From the NCBI GenBank assembly GCA_027943335.1, contig BSBK01000524.1, positions 1,339,001-1,403,000 on the forward strand: a DNA stretch of 64,000 bases, written 5' to 3'. This document shows positions 12,082-22,559 of the stretch, piece by piece (position 1 is the stretch's first letter; each line of letters opens with the position of its first letter). The notes beneath the pieces are model-generated. The model had not been told where the DNA came from, made no database searches, and saw nothing but the letters and a program-made list of their open reading frames with translations. Both the position numbers and the translations under genes were made by a program. The stretch is from Chamaecyparis obtusa. Taxonomy: Eukaryota > Streptophyta > Pinopsida > Cupressales > Cupressaceae.

Positions 12082-12760
12082 TGACATAAAGAGAGAGGAG
12101 GAGGTGGGCCAAAACAATGGCACACCCTACCTAACCCACCTTGCTCAAAAACATGCGGAAGCAACAACAGCACAATGAGAGAGATAAATCAGGATCATTC
12201 ATATATTATCATTCAAATTGATTCATACATGTCAGGCTGTAAGGAATTCCTGATTTTGGCCAGATATTACAATGAATTACCAAAAGTCCTCAAACATGCG
12301 AGGATCTGTCGATATTCTCTAATCTTTTACCTTCTATCTTCTATCAAAACTGCCCCCTAAACTCTAACCAAATGACTATACTTATACAAGAGGCTACAAA
12401 ATTGAGTTGGCCTTCAAATCAACAATCAACAGAAGGAACAGTCAGATCTAAGACCACACACTTCCCAATGATGGATACCAATATTAAATCTGTAACCTAT
12501 AATCAATGCACAAGTCGGTCTCAATAGAAACTCAAAATAAACTACTTGGTAAGCAAGGATGACCTAGCAACAGACAAGCATCATCGAGCACCAGAGAAAC
12601 AACCAACCACCTAGGAGATAACCAACCAAACTCAGTAACCAAAGGAAACCGACCAACTACTAAGCCAACTCGATCAAAGAAGGAACCAAGCAACATAGAC
12701 AAACTTCAAAATCTTTTTGGTGACAGAGGATTGCCAAGGACCTGAGATGTTGTTGCATCA
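12082..12760 (-). repeat. 5' LTR of element D (right)
   Basis: On the + strand it starts TGACATAAAG and ends TTGCATCA, with TAAAG as the flanking duplication. It is 679 bp. Confidence 0.92.
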
Positions 12761-13959
12761 TAAAGGATAACCCAAAGTACGAGCATCCTCCTATGATTCC
12801 ATCAATGGAGTGGAATGAAATAATGGAAGATGCAAAAGAGAAAAGGCTAAAGGGTAGTGGAATTCAACTAGAAGATGACAAAAGAAGGTATGTCGTGATA
12901 GTATTAAGTAGAATGTAATCATGCACTAATTAGTGATCTTTGTAAATTTATAATCTAACATGTTTCAAACTTTTCATAGATTGCAAGACACATCAAAAGC
13001 TACACAAGCAAGATTAAAAAAGGTTGGCCAACACAAACTTGGCTCTGGTGGCTATATGAAACTTCATTCTCGACTTGTAAGTAGCAGCATTGGAATTTCA
13101 TATCAAATTTTTATATATAAGGTTGCAAACAATTTTGTTTAATCAAATCATACATGCAAAAGTGACGATATTAAACAAAAAATACAGGGCATGGAATTCA
13201 ATGTAGAGCCCACAGATGAAGACAAAAGAATAGCCTTGAAGGAAGTCTATAAAGTCATGGTTGCACGCCTGCGCCAAGAATCTAAAATCCATAATGAATA
13301 ATCTGGTGCACCAGATGAGACATCGGTAAATTGGTCAAATGAAAAGTAAATCAAATTGAATAGTTAGTTTCAAACATAAATTGACTATTTCATGATAACA
13401 ATGCGCATGACATTTCATTGTAGCCTTCAAATCCTATCATAGAACCTAGGCATGACAAAGGCCATGATGTGTATCACAGTGGTGGAGGTATTAATTTTCT
13501 ATTGGAAATAAATTACGTAATTATTAATAGAATTTAAAATCTTTAATTGTAATTGGTTGTGTAACCTTTTTTTGAATATTTTAGAGCATGTTGAGAATGT
13601 TGAGGTGGTGGCAGATCAAAATGTTAACATGATGTGGCATTGTCAGGTGAATAAAAATGCATGTTATGTTCTACTGGTTAATGAAATACATGTAACAATT
13701 AAAAAAAGTATAAGAATTTAACGACTTTACTTGTTATTGCAACAGACCCCCCTTTAGTGCAGCAGCCTCATGCTCCTCAAGACATGAGGAAGCATCATAA
13801 TTTGAGATCACAACCACAAGAGGAGGAAGATATTGATTCTCCTCTCAACCTTTACTTTTAGAAATCCAAGAAAAACCCAAAAAAGAAATAATTTCTTAAA
13901 AATGCTCTTTGAAAAACTTGTTTGATTAACTTTGTTGGATAATGAAAGAACGTTGTTTT

Positions 13960-14125
13960 AACTAATTATTTATGAATGTTGCATATTAATATTGAATTAT
14001 ATGGCATGTTAATGAATATTGTTATGTGTTAATGAATTCTTGATTAGTGTTGTGTATTAATGAATGTTATATCATATTAATGAATATTATGTGATTGTAT
14101 TGATTGAATGTTATAGTTCATAAAT
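13960..14125. repeat. Short direct repeats of TTAATGAATRTT type
   Basis: The words TTAATGAATATT, TTAATGAATTCT, TTAATGAATGTT and TTAATGAATATT occur at irregular 20-50 bp spacing just after the end of the CACTA gene. No function is evident. Confidence 0.5.
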
Positions 14126-14584
14126 GGATGAATGAAGTGTGTAATTAGATGTTAATGGGGAATTTAGATTGATGTTAGGGGAAGGGGGGTGAGGCCATAT
14201 AAGCTTCCACCTTCACGTGGTTGGCCTTGTTAAGTAGAGAATATTAAAGTATTCTCAAAACCAAGTGAAGGTCAAACTAACATACCTTCATTATTTAATC
14301 AATTCCATTCATTCTAGGTCTTTGCTCATAAGTGCATTTTGAAGTTGTCATTGTTAGGCAACTATCAAATAACAAACTAGAAGGGCCAATAGTCAACTTG
14401 TCTGGCATGATTCAGCTTCATTTTGTGTAAGTATTCTCTTATTGAATGTGTCAACCTCTCTTGGCCTAATCTGGATTATTTCATTGGTTTGTGTTTTTGA
14501 GTAGGTGAAGTGTTAAATCAGTTCCTATCTTCTATTCTTCATTCATAACTATCATCTTTAGGCAAGCACATCATTACATCATCG

Positions 14585-14770
14585 ATGTTATGTACCTTTA
14601 GCCAATGTAGATAAACTCACTGTGACAAGCATGGCATAACATGTGTTCTTGACTTGGACTAGTAAAGGCATGATGTCACTATCATTTGGAACTATAATGT
14701 GTCACATCACTTGCCAAATGGAGCCTTCAAAGAATAAAAGATGTCATGTTTTATCATATACTGTCATTTT
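14585..14770 (+). repeat. Dispersed direct repeat, copy 1 (in element B)
   Basis: It matches 15,345-15,535 over about 185 bp with shared words such as TATGTACCTTT, ACTAGTAAAGGCA, ACTATCATTTGGAACTATAA and AGATGTCATGTTTTATCAT. It appears to be an old internal duplication and has no coding potential. Confidence 0.7.
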
Positions 14771-15344
14771 TCTCACTATCCTCTAGTTACTTGTCTCTAA
14801 GTTTGTCTTTCATATTCCTTCACCTTCTAGACTCATGCATTTCAAGTTGTTGCAGTTCACTGTCTTCTTAATTTCTTTGGACTTGTTTTAGGAAAAGTTT
14901 CTCTACATTTATTCATAGCAGCTCTTAACTGGTTATATTTGGTATTCTTTGTGCAAAGTTATAGACTGTAGCATTTCACTCCCTTTGAAATTTAATCAAA
15001 TAGTTAAAAAATATCCACAAAGTGCTATCTCATTTGTCAAATGGTTAGTGTTCTTGGTTGATGTGAGCCATCATGAAGATTCTCCTTTCAATACTTGCAA
15101 TTGTTATTTAGTGTAAAAGATTGTCATTTGCTACCTTTTTCATCTTGTCTCATTGACTGTAAAAACTCCTAATTATGCACTATCCTATCCAACAATGCAG
15201 CCTCCAATAGGATTGTCACACATTTCAGAGTTTTTATCCTTTTAGGTACCATATATTTGTCCTTATGTTCTCTGTTTACCACATTTTCCCTTGTCTTCAA
15301 TGTTAGTGATGGAATCTCAATGTAGTGACATGCCATAACATGTT

Positions 15345-15535
15345 GGCAATTATGTACCTTTGACTAATCTAGATAAACGCGCTATGTCAAGCATGGTATA
15401 ACATGTCTTATTGACTTGCACTAGTAAAGGCACCTTGCCACTATCATTTGGAACTATAACATGTCACATCTCTTACCAACTGGAATCTACAAGGTAGAAA
15501 AGATGTCATGTTTTATCATGTACTATTTTATTCAA
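15345..15535 (+). repeat. Dispersed direct repeat, copy 2 (in element B)
   Basis: This is the partner of 14,585-14,770, lying about 760 bp downstream in the same orientation. It runs directly into the short tandem duplication at 15,526. Confidence 0.7.
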
Positions 15536-15617
15536 GATAAGAGTCTGATTAAAGATATTTTCAAGATTAAAGATGTCATGTTTTATTCAAGATAAGAGTA
15601 TGATTAAAGATATTTTT
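15526..15617 (+). repeat. Tandem duplication, 55-bp period
   Basis: TTTTATTCAAGATAAGAGTC at 15,526 recurs as TTTTATTCAAGATAAGAGTA at 15,581. Both copies are followed by TGATTAAAGATATTTT. Confidence 0.8.
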
Positions 15618-15958
15618 ATAGGGGACATTGACAGTCCATTAGGAGATTACTTGTTGAAAGAGTTTGGAGTCCAAGCCCAAACTATTGGGACGTTGACCCC
15701 CACCTTATTTTGGGATAGATAGCCATTACTTGGATTTACACAAGCCCCTCCTTGATAACATTACAACTTCCTTCTTTGAGTCAAATAGTATATAGGATTA
15801 AATAAGGTCTCAATATATAATTATAAATACTTCATTGTATATTTAATCATAGTTTCAGACTTTAACATTTACTTGATACAGTATTGAATGAATTCCATAG
15901 TTTGATCATGTGATGGCATATATACATATCTAATTCAGATATGCTAATCCTTAATAGC

Positions 15959-15959
15959 A

Positions 15960-15992
<33 letters not shown>

Positions 15993-15993
15993 A
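15959..15993. repeat. TG microsatellite
   Basis: A (TG)n run is interrupted once by TATA. Confidence 0.9.
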
Positions 15994-16350
15994 AATGACT
16001 CTGATATCATCATACTATATAGAATTGAGTTATAATATTTTGCAATACCTTCCATACTTAATTATTAATTTGTTAATCTTTATTCAAGTCCAAACGATGC
16101 ATTAGTTCTATGATGAATACGTTTTTTATGTTGTAATCACATCCTTTCTTAATAATTATTAATTGTTGACTTACTTCAATGAGTCAATTCAACATTCTTG
16201 ATTATAATTGATCATATTATTAAGAGGTGTCATCTCTTATGGTCATTGTTGTAGCTTTATTCAATGCTAACCAGATTAATCTTATGGATTGTGTATCGAT
16301 AATGATAGTGTCTTATAGTTGTCTACAATTGATCATTTCCTTTAAATAGG

Positions 16351-16990
16351 ATGGATAATCAATATGCTTATGGTATTACTGTGTCATATTCTACCCCTTA
16401 TCATCCACAAGGGAATGGACAGGCAAAGTCTAGCAACAAGAATATCCTTAAAATTATCAAAAGGCTTCTGGATAAAAATAAAAAGGCATGGGACTCCAAG
16501 TTGAACATGGATGTATGGGCGGATAGGGTGACAGGTAAAAGGTCTACTGGTTTCTCTCCTTTTGAATTAGTATATGGAAAAAGAGAAAGAATGTTAGTGC
16601 ATAATCTGTTACCAATTTACAAATTTATAAATGAAGAAGATTAAAAAGAGTTGGATCCTTTGAATGATAGGATGAATGCACTGGTTGAACTAGAGGAGAA
16701 TAGGAGAGCAGCTCATGAACAAAATATAAGATAGTAGAAGAAAGTGAAAATACTGCATGACAAAAGGGTAGAGTGCAGAAAATTCCAAGAAGGAGATTGG
16801 CTTTTGAAATGAAATGCAAAGGATCAAGACAAGGGAAAGCATGGAAAGTTTGAAGCTTTATGGCTCAGTCCAAATGTCATCACTGGTAAGAATGGTGAGG
16901 ACTCTTACTATTTGTAGGATATCAATGGACATGATCAAGAATTGTCCACTCATGCTTAGTATTTAAAGGGTTTTTTCTTTCAGAATTGAA
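16351..16990 (+). pseudogene. Integrase fragment from a different Ty3/gypsy family
   Basis: The frame starts at the end of an integrase core (VSYSTPYHPQGNGQAKSSNK, ADRVTGKRSTGFSPFELVYG). It continues past a stop at about 16,642 into LVELEENRRAAHEQNI, HDKRVECRKFQEGDWLL and GKHGKFEALW. The wording is closer to Tat/Athila-type integrases than to the chromoviruses here. The PQGNGQAKSSNK segment holds the third catalytic position, but Lys stands where Glu is expected. The rest of the retroelement is not visible, so this is an isolated fragment inside CACTA element B. Confidence 0.75.
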
Positions 16991-17439
16991 ATTAGGTGTA
17001 TCTCTAACTCCCCTTTTACTTTTTGTTTTTGTTGTTTTCTTTTAAGAATGGGTCTTCTTTTTCCAGAGATATCTGAATTCTCACTGCACCCATAAGGGGT
17101 AAATGTCCCCAACTAGAGCCACTAGTGGAACTCAGTATTTTGCAAATATTTTCCACCTATTACTGCTTTGATTATAGTTAATTATATCGACACTTTCATG
17201 TAAGAGTTGTTTTTCATTTCAAAGACTTTTTTTATAGCATAAAATTATTATATAGTTGTGATCAAAATAATCTCTTACTGTGCGCCCTTTTTTATTGCAG
17301 AGAAAATCATGATATGTCATCTATATCGAGGACACAGGTCTCAAGGTGCATCCCTAGGGCTTACTTATCACATGGCAATCTCTATCCATGAATCTTGGCT
17401 TTGATTTTCTTGAAATTCCATGATATATATAATTTTTTC

Positions 17440-18115
17440 ACATATCGCTATAGCTATAGTGATAAGACATCAAATATCAGGGTATGCTACAGTGAAGGCG
17501 GTAAGGTCAGCTTGGGTATGGTATCGATGTAGCATATAGCGATTGGGTTCATCACTGTACGGAGAAAACTTATTATCGATATGGTGATGAATGATAAAGA
17601 ATGGTGTATCATTATAACCTATAGTGATCATCGATGAGCAGGATCTTGCAGATCTGGTTGTGGTGATCAGCGATGACATTGTCGGTGTAAGTCATGGAGA
17701 TGGGAAAGGAAGTGGGATGTGAAACCTTTGTTGTATGTTATGGTGAAATGTGTCATCGAAGATTGAAGGGATAAGATTTTATTACAGCGACCGGCGATGA
17801 AAACATTACATCACTATAGGTTTTTGCAATTAGTGGTCCTAGAGATGAAAAGGTTGGATCGCTATAGAAATGGCGATAAGGATTTCAGTGATCAAAAGAA
17901 GTATTGTGTTGCAGTGATCAATGATAAGGTGGGTTGATCGTTGTATGCTACAGCGACAAAGAAGGAAGGTTTGAAGAGGTTTCACCATATGTTATAGCGA
18001 TAGATCGTTATCAATCACAAGTCACAATTGGAGATAATTAAATATAGAAAAATTGCTTATCGGAGGTTAAGGAGAGAGATTTGTGGTATGACGATGAGTA
18101 ATAAGGACATCGCTT
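17440..18115. repeat. Array of TATAGCGAT / ATCGCTATA words near right end of element B
   Basis: About 15 degenerate words of the type TAYAGYGAT or its complement, plus GGCGAT and CAGTGATC variants, occur on both strands over 680 bp. Clear examples are ATCGCTATAG, ATATAGCGAT, CTATAGTGAT, TACAGCGACC and TTATAGCGAT. No coding frame accounts for them. The position just inside the right subterminal region suggests transposase-binding repeats, but this is inferred. Confidence 0.6.
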
Positions 18116-18139
18116 ATTAGGTATTTGTTTTAACATTCC

Positions 18140-18470
18140 ATATTTGGTTGAAATTTTGACTAACCTTAGTCAAAACTCTCACCAAGTTTGGTCTAAATAT
18201 CAACCATTCTGTGTCGAAATATAGTGTCATGGGTTTGGCATCCTGGTCAGACAGGCCAAATATTTCGACCAACATTTGTCTAAATTTTGACTAATTTTGG
18301 TCAAAATTTAGCGTCATGATTTTGGCTTCTTGGTCAGGCGGGCCAAACATTTCGACCGACGATGGTTGAAAGTTTGACGAATAAACCTGCCAATTGCAGA
18401 TGTCAATTTCGACCAAGATTGGCATAGAACATTCTACATGAACAATGATATGTCAAAAGTTTGACTAGGA
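18140..18470. repeat. Right subterminal repeats of element B, including an 87-bp tandem duplication
   Basis: Copies of TTGGTYRAAATTTTGAC and its complement recur (18,144; about 18,190; 18,281-18,311; 18,365; 18,452), matching the palindrome at the left end. A unit with GTCATG, TTTGGC, TGGTCAG and CCAAAYATTTCGACC is repeated with an 87-bp period (18,226 and 18,313). Confidence 0.75.
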
Positions 18471-18509
18471 AAATAGTGACAGGACCATTTGTTCATTGAA
18501 AAAAGGTGC

Positions 18510-18523
18510 CAATTGTACTAGTG
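18510..18523 (-). repeat. Right terminal inverted repeat of CACTA element B
   Basis: The sequence CAATTGTACTAGTG is the inverted counterpart of the left end. The second ATA target duplication follows at 18,524-18,526, after which the integrase reading of element A resumes. Confidence 0.9.
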
Positions 18524-18526
18524 ATA

Positions 18527-19785
18527 GTAGTGGTTTGGTTGGACACTTTGGTATTGAAAAAACATTGAATTTTCTTAAGGAGAAATACTTTTGGCCACAG
18601 TTGTATAAGGATGTTCAGAAATTTGTGAAAATTTGTGGAATTTGTCAAGTTGCAAAAGGAGTAAGTCAGAATACTGGATTGTATACACTGATTTCTATTC
18701 CTGAGAAACCTTGGATTGATATCAGTATGGATTTTGTTCTTGGCTTACCAAAGACAATGAGAGGTAATGATTCTATATTTGTTGTTGTGGATAGATTTTC
18801 TAAAATGGAACATTTTATACCCTATAGAAAGACATCAGATGTAGTACATATAGCAGATATTTTCTTTAAGGAAATTATCAGATTGCAAGGATTACCGAGG
18901 AGTATCATCTCTGACCGAGATAGTAAGTTTGTTGGATACTTTTTGAAGACCCTTTGGAGAAATTTTGGCACCGAGTTGAAATATAGTCCTACATTTCACC
19001 CACAGACTGATGGACATACAGAAGTTGTGAATAGAAGCTTGGGAAATCTTTTGAGATGTTTAGTTGGAGACATGTTGAGTAATTGGGATTCTGTGTTGGC
19101 ACAAGCAGAGTTTAAATACAATAATTTAGTGAATAGGAGTACTAGAAAAACACCTTTTCAGATTGTAAATGGTATACAACCAAGAGGTATATCAAATTTG
19201 AGGGATATTGCTGATGAAGGAAAGAGAAGTGCTGAAGGAGTAAAGTTTGTTGAGTACATGAAAACATTGCATGAAGATGTGAAACATAAGTTGGAGAAAA
19301 ATAATCAAAAATACAAAGACAAACTTGATAGATCTAGAAGACATAAGACTTTTGCAGTCGGTGATGAAGTAATGGTTCATTTGAAGAAAGACAAATTTCT
19401 TGTTGGAACATATGGGAAGCTGAAAATAAAGAAGTTTGGTCCTTGCAAGACTTTGAATAAATTTGATAGTGGAAATGCTTATGAGATTGAGTTACCTAAT
19501 GATATGGATATATCACCTATTTTCAACATTGTTGATTGTTTGAGTACCATGAGGTGGATGAAGAAATGACAGTATCGAATGATTATCATAAGAAACATAT
19601 AGAAGAAGTTGAGTACATTTTGGAACAAAGAATTGGAAAAAGTACAAGAGGAAAATAGTATATGGAATATCTAGTAAAGTGGAAGAATAGACCGATTGAA
19701 GATAGTTCTTAGATTTCACAATATGAGTTAGATTCAGCTTGGATTGCACTTGCTTCATGATTTGGAGAATTATTTCAAATAACCC
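18527..19785 (+). pseudogene. Integrase (from second zinc-finger His) and chromodomain of element A
   Basis: From SSGLVGHFGIEKTLNF the frame is open to 19,569. It includes the CC half of the zinc finger (CGICQVAKG) and the core with its D,D,E residues: [22 protein letters not shown] and TDGHTEVVNRS. Then come the connecting helices (RCLVGDMLSNWDSVLAQAEF) and GTYGKLKIKKFGPCKTLNKF. A frameshift at about 19,545 and a TAG at about 19,657 ([15 protein letters not shown]) break the chromodomain. Residues before SSG in this open frame come from the end of CACTA element B, so the apparent start at 18,496 is not real. This is the best-kept catalytic core among the copies here, but its first zinc ligand lies 17.7 kb upstream. 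Confidence 0.9.
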
Positions 19786-19793
19786 CAGCTGTC

Positions 19794-20224
19794 TAATCCA
19801 GGAGCATCTCGAGTCCTTGGGAATACTGTGTCACCAAAAACATGTTTGTGTTTTCATGTGTTGCTCGGTTCCTACTTTGACTGAGTTGGTTAGGTAGTTG
19901 CTCGGTTTCCTTTGTTAACTAGGGTTGGTCGGTTATCTCTCTAGCACTCGGTTAATTCCCTGGCCCTTAGTGATGCTTGTTTAGTGCTCAGTTATCCTTG
20001 CTTACCGAGGTGTTTATTTTAATTTCTTGTTGAGGTTGACTCGTGCAATTAATTATGGTCATAGATTTAATGTTGGTATCTATCATTCGGAAGTGTGCAG
20101 ACCTAGATCTAGTTGTTCCTTCCATTGATGGTGGATTTGAAGGCCGACTTGTTCGGTATCCTCTTGTATATTATATTGTAATCTTTGGTTGTAGTTTAGG
20201 GAGGAAGTTTTGGATAGAGGATAG
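19794..20224 (+). repeat. 3' LTR of element A, first part
   Basis: Starting at TAATCCAGGAGCATCTCGAG, it aligns (in opposite orientation) with the LTRs of D and E. It stops at GGATAGAGGATAG, where element C inserts. GATAG at 20,220-20,224 is the left target duplication of C. Confidence 0.85.
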
Positions 20225-21145
20225 TGTACACACTAGATTGTGCACTTCTCTAAGTCATTACTTCCAAGGGAAACCATGAATGGGAAACCTTGAGAAAGCA
20301 ACCTAGAGCTCCTTAGGTATAGAGTCACAAGGATGTTGATGGTCCTCTCAGCTAGAGCTATTAAAGCATGCAACCTTGCTAATAAACCACACAATGGGAG
20401 ATTGAAAGAGATAAGGGAAAGAATGCCAATATCCTCAAGAATCAACAATGAAGATGCAATGCAACTATGCTAAGAATGAAGATGCAAGCTAAGCTATGAA
20501 AGGAAAGTGTTACAAGCCTTGCTAATTAAGCTATGTGAGCTAATCTAAAGCATAAAGGAAACTAAGCTAGATGTCATGAAAGCTTAAGCTAAGAATGCAA
20601 GAATGGAAGCTAAATGTATGAAGATCTCCAAAAGCTCCAAAGTCCTGTAGCATAAGATTAGTATTCAAAGTTGGGATCCTAAATTGAGAAAAGAGCTCTC
20701 CTTTTAAAGGAATTGAAAAGGAATGGACCATGGAGATTAAGAGGCAAAAGATTTAATCAAGGGTGGAGCTTGAAAGAGGAGAAATCCATGTGCACAAATA
20801 TCCTCCAATGAGAAAATAAGAGTTGACTTCTGTGTCTATATGAGACAAAAAGGCCTTTTCTTCTTTTTATAAAATAAGAATAATGCTTTATTGGTGCAAC
20901 TTAGGATAAGAGGAAAAGTGGGGGCTTTTTATTTAATAAAAGGGGATGAAATTCTTTTTAAATAAATAAAGACTTAAGATAAAATGGTTAGCCCATAGAA
21001 TAATCAAATAAATGATAAAAATAGGATTTAATCAAGGAAATTGATATAATTGAAAAATGTTGATTTTTGAAAATATTGATTCAGGGATTTGATAAATTGC
21101 TGAATGGGGGCCCAAAGTCTAGGCGACCATTTTAGGGTGCATAAA
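20225..21145 (-). repeat. 3' LTR of element C (left)
   Basis: It is 921 bp, from TGTACACACTAG to GGTGCATAAA on the + strand. The terminal TG of the sense strand has decayed: copy H keeps TGTATGCACCC. Confidence 0.88.
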
Positions 21146-21159
21146 TTTGCCCCTCTTTG
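21146..21159 (-). other. Polypurine tract of element C
   Basis: The - strand reads AAAGAGGGGCAAA directly before the 3' LTR. This is the normal position and composition of a plus-strand primer. Confidence 0.75.
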
Positions 21160-22100
21160 ACTAATGTGAGATCGATTTGGGATCACAAAACAATCCAGAC
21201 GTGTGTTCGATGAATGAGCACATCAGGACAAAGATAAGCATAAGCTAACAAAGATAAGCTGAAAGACAAGACCAACACACCTATAAATAGGAAATTGTCA
21301 AGTCTCAAATAAGAGATAAGAATCTCAAGGTTCAATTAATAAGCTGAATCAAAGATTGAAGCTGATAGGTACTACCCCCTCGGAATTGAAATCGAAATCA
21401 GGTAGAGGAGAAATAGTAAATTGATAAAGTTGATCAAGTCACTAGAAATCATAATCGAAGGTGAAAGATGATAGGATAACCATCAAACAGTGAAGATATT
21501 CCATAGTTTGACTAGGTTTGACTGAGAAAGATATAGGATAAAAATGAAGCCAAACCTTAGAGAGATGAAGTGAATGAAAATGAATGAAAGAATAGGAGAT
21601 TGAAAGAGATGGGGATGAAGAAATGTAGATGTCCCAACAAAGATCAAAGGATCAGGCCTCAAATGGTCACCCAACTGCGCAGAAGAGGGTGAAAATTTGA
21701 AATGCGATTTTGATTATCAAGATGAACTTGGATTTTGATTTCGATCCCAAAAATAGATCCAAGATGTCGAAATTAACCAAGGGTCTAATTTTTGCAAAAT
21801 TCTAAGATGTTTTGAAAATTGGTCAAAAAGTCAAAATGCTATCAAAGGGGGGAAAAAGGTCATTTTCAAAATCATTTGTCTTATTGCGATTTAAGAATTT
21901 TGAGAGCTCATAGAGAGAAAATGGCCCAGCAAGCAGTGATTTCAGTTCACAGGCATCGATTCGAGCACGCCTGGTTGCACAACCGACCTCCTCAGTATGG
22001 TGCCCCAATATGTTTTCAAAAAAACTTGCCCTTTTGAGTCATTAATGAGCATTTATTGCATTTTAAAACATGTTTTTAATGATTTTAAAATATCAAATTT
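21160..22100. other. Non-coding 3' region of element C
   Basis: It is rich in AAG and GAT words, with no recognisable coding motif. It lies between the polypurine tract and the TATCGCA array. Confidence 0.5.
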
Positions 22101-22107
22101 TACTCGT

Positions 22108-22350
22108 TTGAAATGTCATACGATAGTTATTAAGTATCGCACCCTTGGATAATATTTGTCGTATGATAGTTCGTGGGTAAAAATAGTATCGCACCAATGT
22201 TTGATCCAATATCGCATGATATCAGATGAAACATCATGTGATACTATGTGAAATATCACATTCAAAGATATTATCGCACTGGTACTGAAGAAAATATCGC
22301 ATGATATTTTATTAGAAAATAGTATCGCACTAGTTAAATAGGAAATATCG
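22108..22350. repeat. TATCGCAY / CATACGATA word array in element C
   Basis: About ten copies of TATCGCA(C/T) or relatives (ATATCGCATGATAT, AGTATCGCACTAG, ATATCGCAGG) plus CATACGATAG words occur in 240 bp, spaced 20-40 bp. Related words in GTGCGATA form occur in the 5' leader at 34,268-34,400 and 42,478-42,690. Confidence 0.7.
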
Positions 22351-22559
22351 CAGGTTTTAAATTTTGAGAAAAATGACATGGGTCCAGACAATGTTTTCTT
22401 TTAAGATGTTTTGTACTAATTTTATACATCCATCATGATATGTTTTGACATCTGGTTTGGGGTTATCGCTTGCAGAAGAACTTTTCAGCGGTGCTCATTA
22501 GAGCGCCGAGAGTGACTGGGTTACGGTGTGTCCAAGATCTTGATGATTTGGGATGAGAA

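Larger units (their letters stand above)
6789..12760 (-). mobile_element. Element D: full-length Ty3/gypsy chromovirus inside the CACTA gene
   Basis: Two LTRs (6789-7462 and 12,082-12,760) flank gag, protease, RT, RNase H, integrase and chromodomain on the - strand. A 5-bp target duplication TAAAG lies at 6784-6788 and 12,761-12,765. If D and one duplication are removed, the exon of the CACTA gene continues in frame (RRDLK then DNPKY). The PBS matches initiator-Met tRNA. The LTRs differ at about 4 of the first 60 positions, so the insertion is old. Every coding region has stops, so D is inactive. Confidence 0.93.
4776..13860 (+). pseudogene. Many-exon gene of CACTA element B: SET-like first exon, Transposase_24-like (En/Spm) later exons; split by element D
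   Basis: A chain of coding blocks with good splice sites runs along the + strand and ends at a TAG at about 13,858-13,860. Clear exons are 4776-5147 (donor GTAAGT), 5290-5355, 5493-5705, about 6222-6378, about 6640-6788 continuing at 12,766-12,887, about 12,980-13,077 and about 13,190-13,325, with short exons after that. The block across the D insertion reads WNEQDVELKYQLIKSL, then DQYRRDLK, then DNPKYEHPPMIP and EWNEIMEDAKEKR. The next exon holds KATQARLKKVGQHKLGSGGY. This arrangement resembles the plant transposase family Ptta/En/Spm (Transposase_24), which I take as its likely identity. At least four stops and insertion D make it non-functional. Whether the SET-like exon truly belongs to the same transcript is inferred from phase-0 junctions. 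Confidence 0.6.
836..18523. mobile_element. Element B: CACTA (En/Spm-type) DNA transposon, 17.7 kb including nested retroelement D
   Basis: The left end reads CACTAGTACATTTG and the right end is its inverted counterpart, CAATTGTACTAGTG. The flanks carry a 3-bp duplication ATA (833-835 and 18,524-18,526). In sister copies the uninterrupted target reads AAACATAGTAGTGG, which is exactly what remains when B and one ATA are removed. A CACTA terminus with a 3-bp duplication is diagnostic of the CACTA superfamily. Without D the element is about 11.7 kb. It carries subterminal repeats at both ends, a captured kinase fragment, a many-exon gene with an En/Spm-like segment, and a foreign integrase fragment. 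I found no TNP2-type DDE transposase, so it is probably non-autonomous or decayed. Confidence 0.9.

Noticed and set aside
18496..18526. Upstream start of the integrase frame of A.
   Set aside because: These codons come from the end of CACTA element B fused by chance to the integrase frame.
22108..22350. CRISPR-like array.
   Set aside because: The words are short, degenerate and irregularly spaced, and this is a plant retroelement.
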